Below are positions 60,790 to 64,000 of a stretch of 64,000 bases of DNA, piece after piece (position 1 is the stretch's first letter; each line of letters opens with the position of its first letter). Position numbers and translations under genes: made by a program. The stretch is from an uncultured Ruminococcus sp. (GTDB lineage Bacteria > Bacillota > Clostridia > Oscillospirales > Ruminococcaceae), in assembly GCA_945868475.1 (NCBI GenBank), contig CAMBLM010000001.1:310001-374000 (forward strand), written 5' to 3'. The notes beneath the pieces were generated by a model that had not been told where the DNA came from, did no database searches, and saw only the letters and a program-made list of their open reading frames with translations.

Positions 60790-61113
60790 ATGGAAAAAAC
60801 ACTTGACATTGACGGCAAAAAGGTAAGATTTAGGGCGACGGGCGGCACGATGCTCCGCTATAAGATGCAGTTTGGGCGGGAGTATCTTGCGGACTGTGCA
60901 GAGCTGGCAAAGGTCAAAAAGAGCAATAGCATTGCTGATATTGACCTCACGCCGTTTTACCGCATTATATGGGTACTGGCAAAGACGGCTGACCCTGATA
61001 TCCCCGAGCTGTTGGAGTGGCTTGACAGTTTTGAGCATTTTCCGGTGCTTGACATTATCGAGCAGCTCAACGATGTAATTGGCGGAAACATCAAAATTGA
61101 CAGAAAAAACTGA
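60790..61113 (+). CDS. Tail assembly chaperone, short form (gpG-like)
   Basis: 107 residues (MEKTLDIDGKKVRFRATGGTMLRYKMQFGREYLADC...IIEQLNDVIGGNIKIDRKN). Such proteins coat the tape measure during tail assembly. The start is ATG 60790 with GGGAG 9 bases upstream. Its last codons AGA AAA AAC form a -1 slippery heptamer directly before the TGA, and the -1 frame stays open to 61427, as in lambda G/GT. Confidence 0.88.
   Translation: MEKTLDIDGKKVRFRATGGTMLRYKMQFGREYLADCAELAKVKKSNSIADIDLTPFYRIIWVLAKTADPDIPELLEWLDSFEHFPVLDIIEQLNDVIGGNIKIDRKN
61104..61110 (+). promoter_or_regulatory. Programmed -1 ribosomal frameshift site (A_AAA_AAC)
   Basis: The heptamer AAAAAAC lies in the correct frame (AG-A AAA AAC) with the zero-frame stop TGA immediately after. 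GC-rich sequence starting 4 bases downstream (GGGCGGCGG and GGCCG) could form a stimulating structure. The downstream -1 frame is open for 106 codons. Confidence 0.88.
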
Positions 61114-61427
61114 CGGGCGGCGGTAAGGACAGCGGCGGATATGTAACGGCCGAGGAGGTACTTGCGGCTGTTGCAATACGCGGACTTACTGCCGCAGATA
61201 TGGATAAGCTGTCGATAGGTATGTGCATCAATTATATTTATGCTTACGACAGGTGCGAGGCGCGGCGCAGCGGTATTGATGTGCGTGATCCCGAGGAGCA
61301 GTACCGCAAGCTCAAAGCGGCATCGGCAGTTGTTGAGGAGAGGTATCTCAGGGGCGAGATATCGCAGGAGCGGTACGAGGCATATATGCGGCCTATTTGG
61401 GAGTATGAGGCGCTTGGGGATATATGA
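61110..61427 (+). CDS. Tail assembly chaperone, frameshift extension (T part of gpGT)
   Basis: After slipping back one base at 61110 translation continues LTGGGKDSGGYVTAEEVLAA..., through MDKLSIGMCINYIYAYDRCEARRSG to EEQYRKLKAASAVVEERYLRGEISQERYEAYMRPIWEYE. The ending resembles T-domain proteins placed before tape-measure genes. Fusion with the short form gives about 213 residues. Independent start at the internal ATG 61200 is unlikely, since it has no ribosome site. Confidence 0.85.
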   Translation: MTGGGKDSGGYVTAEEVLAAVAIRGLTAADMDKLSIGMCINYIYAYDRCEARRSGIDVRDPEEQYRKLKAASAVVEERYLRGEISQERYEAYMRPIWEYEALGDI

Positions 61428-61430
61428 TTT

Positions 61431-61446
61431 TTGCAGTTGATTGCAA
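61431..61446. repeat. Dyad repeat copy 4, before the tape-measure ribosome site
   Basis: TTGCAGTTGATTGCAA: same TTGCA/TGCAA arms and 6-base spacing as the other copies but a different centre. It fills the gap between the tail-chaperone stop and the AAGGGGGTG of the tape-measure gene. Confidence 0.75.
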
Positions 61447-61463
61447 TTTAAGGGGGTGTAACA

Positions 61464-64000
61464 ATGGCTAAGGGGAGCGGCAACATCAAGGGCTTGACGG
61501 TCGAGATATCGGGCGACACTCAAAAGCTTACCACTGCGCTCAAAAGTGTTGACGATGAGGGGCAAAAGATAGGCAAGGACTTAACTGAGGTCAACAAGCT
61601 TTTAAAGCTTGACCCGACCAATGTTGAGGCTTTGACGCAAAAGCAGCAGATACTTACAGAGGCGGTCAAAAACTCCTCGGAGCGAGTGAGTGAGCTTAAA
61701 AAATATCAGGAGCAGATCAAGCAGCAGTTTGCAGACGGTAAGATTGACCGCGGTGCTTACCTCAAATTTGAGCAGGAGGTCTTGTCGGCGACAAGTCAGC
61801 TCAACAGCTATCAGAGTGAGCTTGACGACACCAATAAGGCGGCAAAGGACGCGGCTAAGGGTGTTAAGCAGACGGGCGACAATGCCAAGCAGGCAGGTGA
61901 TGATGCGGCAGGGACTAAGGCTAAGTGGGACAAGTTTAAGAGCGTTGTTTCGGGGGCGGCAAAGGCGGCTGCGGCGGCTGTTGCAACGGTATCAGCGGCG
62001 GCTATCGGTGTAACTAAGGCGGTTGTTGACTCGGCAAATGAGGTTGCGTCATACGGCGACACGATAGACAAGGCATCGCAAAAAGTCGGTGTATCGGCTG
62101 AGTTTTATCAAGAGTGGGACGCGGTATTGCAGCACAGCGGCACGTCTATGGGCAATATGACGACGACATTTAAGACGTTGGCAAACGCATCACAAAACGC
62201 GTCCAAGAAACAGACGGCGGCGTTTGAGGCACTCGGATTATCAATGGAGCAGGTACAGTCGATGTCGACCGAGGAGCTTTTTGAGAGTGTAATTGCCGGG
62301 CTGCAAAACATGGAGGAGGGCACGGAGCGCACGGCGACGGCAACTGCCCTGCTCGGCAAGGGTGCTATGGAGCTTGGTCCGCTTTTTAACACTTCGGCGG
62401 CCGACACTCAGGCGATGATAGACACGGTCAATGACCTTGGCGGTGTAATGAGCAATGAGGCGGTAAAGGATTCGGCGGCGTATCAGGACGCTTTGCAGGA
62501 TATGCAGACTAGTCTTGACGGAGCAAAGCGCAACATAACGGCGCAGTTTTTGCCTAGCATCACGGCTGTTATGGGCGGTTTGACACTGCTTTTTAGCGGT
62601 CAGGGCGGCGGCATTGAGCAGGTCAACGAGGGCATCAAGGACTTTGTGGACAATCTGACGGCTTGCATACCGAGCGTGCTTGATGCAGGTGTTGGCATTA
62701 TAACGGGGCTTATATCTGCGATAACGGGCAATCTTCCTGCGCTTGCAGATGCGGCGGTAACTGTTGTCTTATCGCTTGCGGACGGCATTGCTGATGCTTT
62801 GCCTGAGCTTACGCCAACGATAGTTAATGTAGTGCTTGACATTGTGGATATGCTGCTCGATAATGTGGATTTGCTTATTGATGCGGCTATTGCAATCGTT
62901 ACGGGGTTGGCGGACGGCATTATTGAGGCGTTGCCCGTGCTGTTGGAGCGTGCGCCCGAGATTATCGGCAAGCTTGTTGCTGCGCTTATGGAGGCTATCC
63001 CAAAGCTCATAACGGCGGCTGTTGACATTGTATCGAGCTTATCGCTTGCAATAGCTGATGCTTTGCCGCAGATAATTGACACTATCGGTGCTTGTCTTGG
63101 CGAGATATATCTCAAGATCGTTGACGGCGGCAAGCAATGGGTAGAGAGCTTTGAGGACTTGGGCGGCAAGATATATGACTGGATGCAGGGACTTAAGACC
63201 AAGCTCAAAGAGGCTTTTGACAAGATAATCGACAGCTTTACGGAGATGATAACGCCTGCACTTGACATTGGCCGCAACATCATTGAGGGCATTGCCAACG
63301 GCATTAAGGAGGGTGTAACCAAGGTCAAGGACAAGATCAAGGGTGCTTGTGACAGTCTACTTGGCGGCATCAAGGACTTTTTTGGCATACACTCGCCCTC
63401 GAGAGTTTTTAAGGAGCAGGTCGGCACAAACTTGGCGCTCGGGCTCAGTGAGGGTTTTGTCGACAAGATGGGTAAGCTGTCGGGTGATATGTCGGAGGCT
63501 GTACCGAGTGACTACAAGATAGGCGTGACGGTAACGGACACGGCAAGCGCAAAAAAGGCTATTGACGTAATTGTCAAGGACTATGAGAGCGGTTTGCTCA
63601 GCAGAGCGCAGTACGACAAGCTGTACAATCAGACGTTAAGCAAGTGCGTCAAGGAGCGCTCAAAGGTTGAGGAGTATGCAAACCAAAAGCTCACGGCGGC
63701 GGACAAAAAGGCAGCTCAAAACCGTCAGAAAGAGGTATTGAGCATTGTAAAGGAGCAGGTCAACGACATTGTTAAGGCTTACGAGGATGGTGAGATATCG
63801 CTCTCCGAGATGAGTGAGCTGTACAATCAGGTATATCAGACCTGCGCTGATGAGAGAGTTGACATTGAGGAGTATGCCAACGACAAGATCACAGAGGCAC
63901 GCAAAAAGGTTGCGGAGCAAAACATCAAAGAGCTTAAAGCCAACATTAAGTCTGAGATCGCTGAGTACGACAAGCAGATCGAGGACATCCAAAAGAGCAT
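61464..64000 (+). CDS. Tail tape-measure protein (3' end outside window)
   Basis: An open frame of at least 845 codons from ATG 61464. The N-terminal part is coiled coil (LTEVNKLLKLDPTNVEALTQKQQILTEAV, the family signature VNKLLKLDPxN). A hydrophobic region of repeated helices follows (about 165-195 and 390-560: AAAVATVSAAAIGV, then TIVNVVLDIVDMLLDNVDLLIDAAIAIVTGLADGI). A FFGIHSPSRVF motif lies at about 640, then more coiled coil. It sets tail length; the size suggests a long non-contractile tail. Confidence 0.92.
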   Translation, partial: MAKGSGNIKGLTVEISGDTQKLTTALKSVDDEGQKIGKDLTEVNKLLKLDPTNVEALTQKQQILTEAVKNSSERVSELKKYQEQIKQQFADGKIDRGAYLKFEQEVLSATSQLNSYQSELDDTNKAAKDAAKGVKQTGDNAKQAGDDAAGTKAKWDKFKSVVSGAAKAAAAAVATVSAAAIGVTKAVVDSANEVASYGDTIDKASQKVGVSAEFYQEWDAVLQHSGTSMGNMTTTFKTLANASQNASKKQTAAFEALGLSMEQVQSMSTEELFESVIAGLQNMEEGTERTATATALLGKGAMELGPLFNTSAADTQAMIDTVNDLGGVMSNEAVKDSAAYQDALQDMQTSLDGAKRNITAQFLPSITAVMGGLTLLFSGQGGGIEQVNEGIKDFVDNLTACIPSVLDAGVGIITGLISAITGNLPALADAAVTVVLSLADGIADALPELTPTIVNVVLDIVDMLLDNVDLLIDAAIAIVTGLADGIIEALPVLLERAPEIIGKLVAALMEAIPKLITAAVDIVSSLSLAIADALPQIIDTIGACLGEIYLKIVDGGKQWVESFEDLGGKIYDWMQGLKTKLKEAFDKIIDSFTEMITPALDIGRNIIEGIANGIKEGVTKVKDKIKGACDSLLGGIKDFFGIHSPSRVFKEQVGTNLALGLSEGFVDKMGKLSGDMSEAVPSDYKIGVTVTDTASAKKAIDVIVKDYESGLLSRAQYDKLYNQTLSKCVKERSKVEEYANQKLTAADKKAAQNRQKEVLSIVKEQVNDIVKAYEDGEISLSEMSELYNQVYQTCADERVDIEEYANDKITEARKKVAEQNIKELKANIKSEIAEYDKQIEDIQKS

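Larger units (their letters stand above)
41397..64000. mobile_element. Siphovirus-like prophage (HK97-type head), left part; right end outside window
   Basis: From the cotJC junction to the window end nearly all genes are phage-type: integrase, repressor, early genes, replication/nuclease genes, then terminase, portal, protease, capsid, connectors, tail tube, tail chaperones and tape measure. About 22.6 kb is visible. Tail tip, lysis genes and attR are expected beyond. The structural genes are visibly richer in GC and GCGG-type runs than the host. No interrupted essential phage gene is seen, so the prophage may be active. Confidence 0.93.

Noticed and set aside
61200-61427. Independent gene starting at ATG 61200
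   Set aside because: No ribosome site; the frame is open upstream to 61110 and joins the preceding gene through the A_AAA_AAC frameshift site.
62600-63466. Minus-strand open frame in the tape-measure gene
   Set aside because: Serine-rich shadow of a repetitive helical coding region; the plus frame is open for the whole stretch with tape-measure motifs.

Overview
The window looks like chromosome of a low-to-mid GC, spore-forming member of the Clostridia, most like Ruminococcus/Oscillospiraceae. The support is gene order (miaB-ylbF-mutS-mutL-miaA-hfq, then ylmE-sepF-ylmH-divIVA-ileS-lspA-rluD), a transketolase split into two genes, a spore-coat cotJC gene, and strong AGGAGG ribosome sites with consensus TTGACA/TATAAT promoters. 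The genus is an inference from gene content; no rRNA or tRNA gene is visible.

Bases 1-3040 are the end of a histidine operon (hisC-B-H-F-I-E, without hisA between H and F). A cysteine-rich clostridial protein and a strong terminator follow. From about 4.15 to 12 kb comes the RNA-modification and mismatch-repair cluster, ending with hfq. From 12 to 20.4 kb lies a division/envelope cluster: a HlyD-like membrane protein, YlmE, SepF, YlmH, DivIVA, IleS, LspA and an RluD-type pseudouridine synthase. Then come a Cof-type phosphatase, split transketolase and ligA. From 25.2 to 32.8 kb genes run mostly on the minus strand: PspC, a padR-DUF1700-DUF4097 envelope-stress-like operon, an ABC-F ATPase and leuCDB, with a divergent LysR regulator. 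From 33.8 to 40.6 kb are ilvB, a small membrane protein, an EAL-HDOD signalling protein, a HAD phosphatase overlapping an NYN/OST-HTH protein, and a secreted GH25 lysozyme with Ig-like domains.

At about 41.4 kb the Mn-catalase-like spore-coat gene cotJC is cut near its 5' end by a prophage that fills the rest of the window and runs off its end. The phage has a lysogeny block (large serine integrase, a potassium-channel-like membrane protein, CI-like repressor, operator region, Cro-like protein), many small early genes, PcfK/PcfJ, a DUF3102-like protein, ASCH and YopX proteins, a HUH replication protein, VRR-NUC and HNH nucleases, and an HK97-type head and siphovirus tail module. The tail module has a textbook A_AAA_AAC -1 frameshift between the two tail-chaperone products and an incomplete tape-measure gene.

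The most notable signals are these. A 16-bp dyad (TTGCA-N6-TGCAA) lies exactly at the prophage/cotJC junction and recurs four times inside the prophage. The insertion in cotJC invites comparison with developmentally excised elements in sporulation genes. The lysogeny module carries an ion channel. The padR operon has a perfect consensus promoter with a dyad centred near its -35 box. A YopX gene has an excellent ribosome site but an ATA where its start should be. HisI has replaced metal-binding aspartates.
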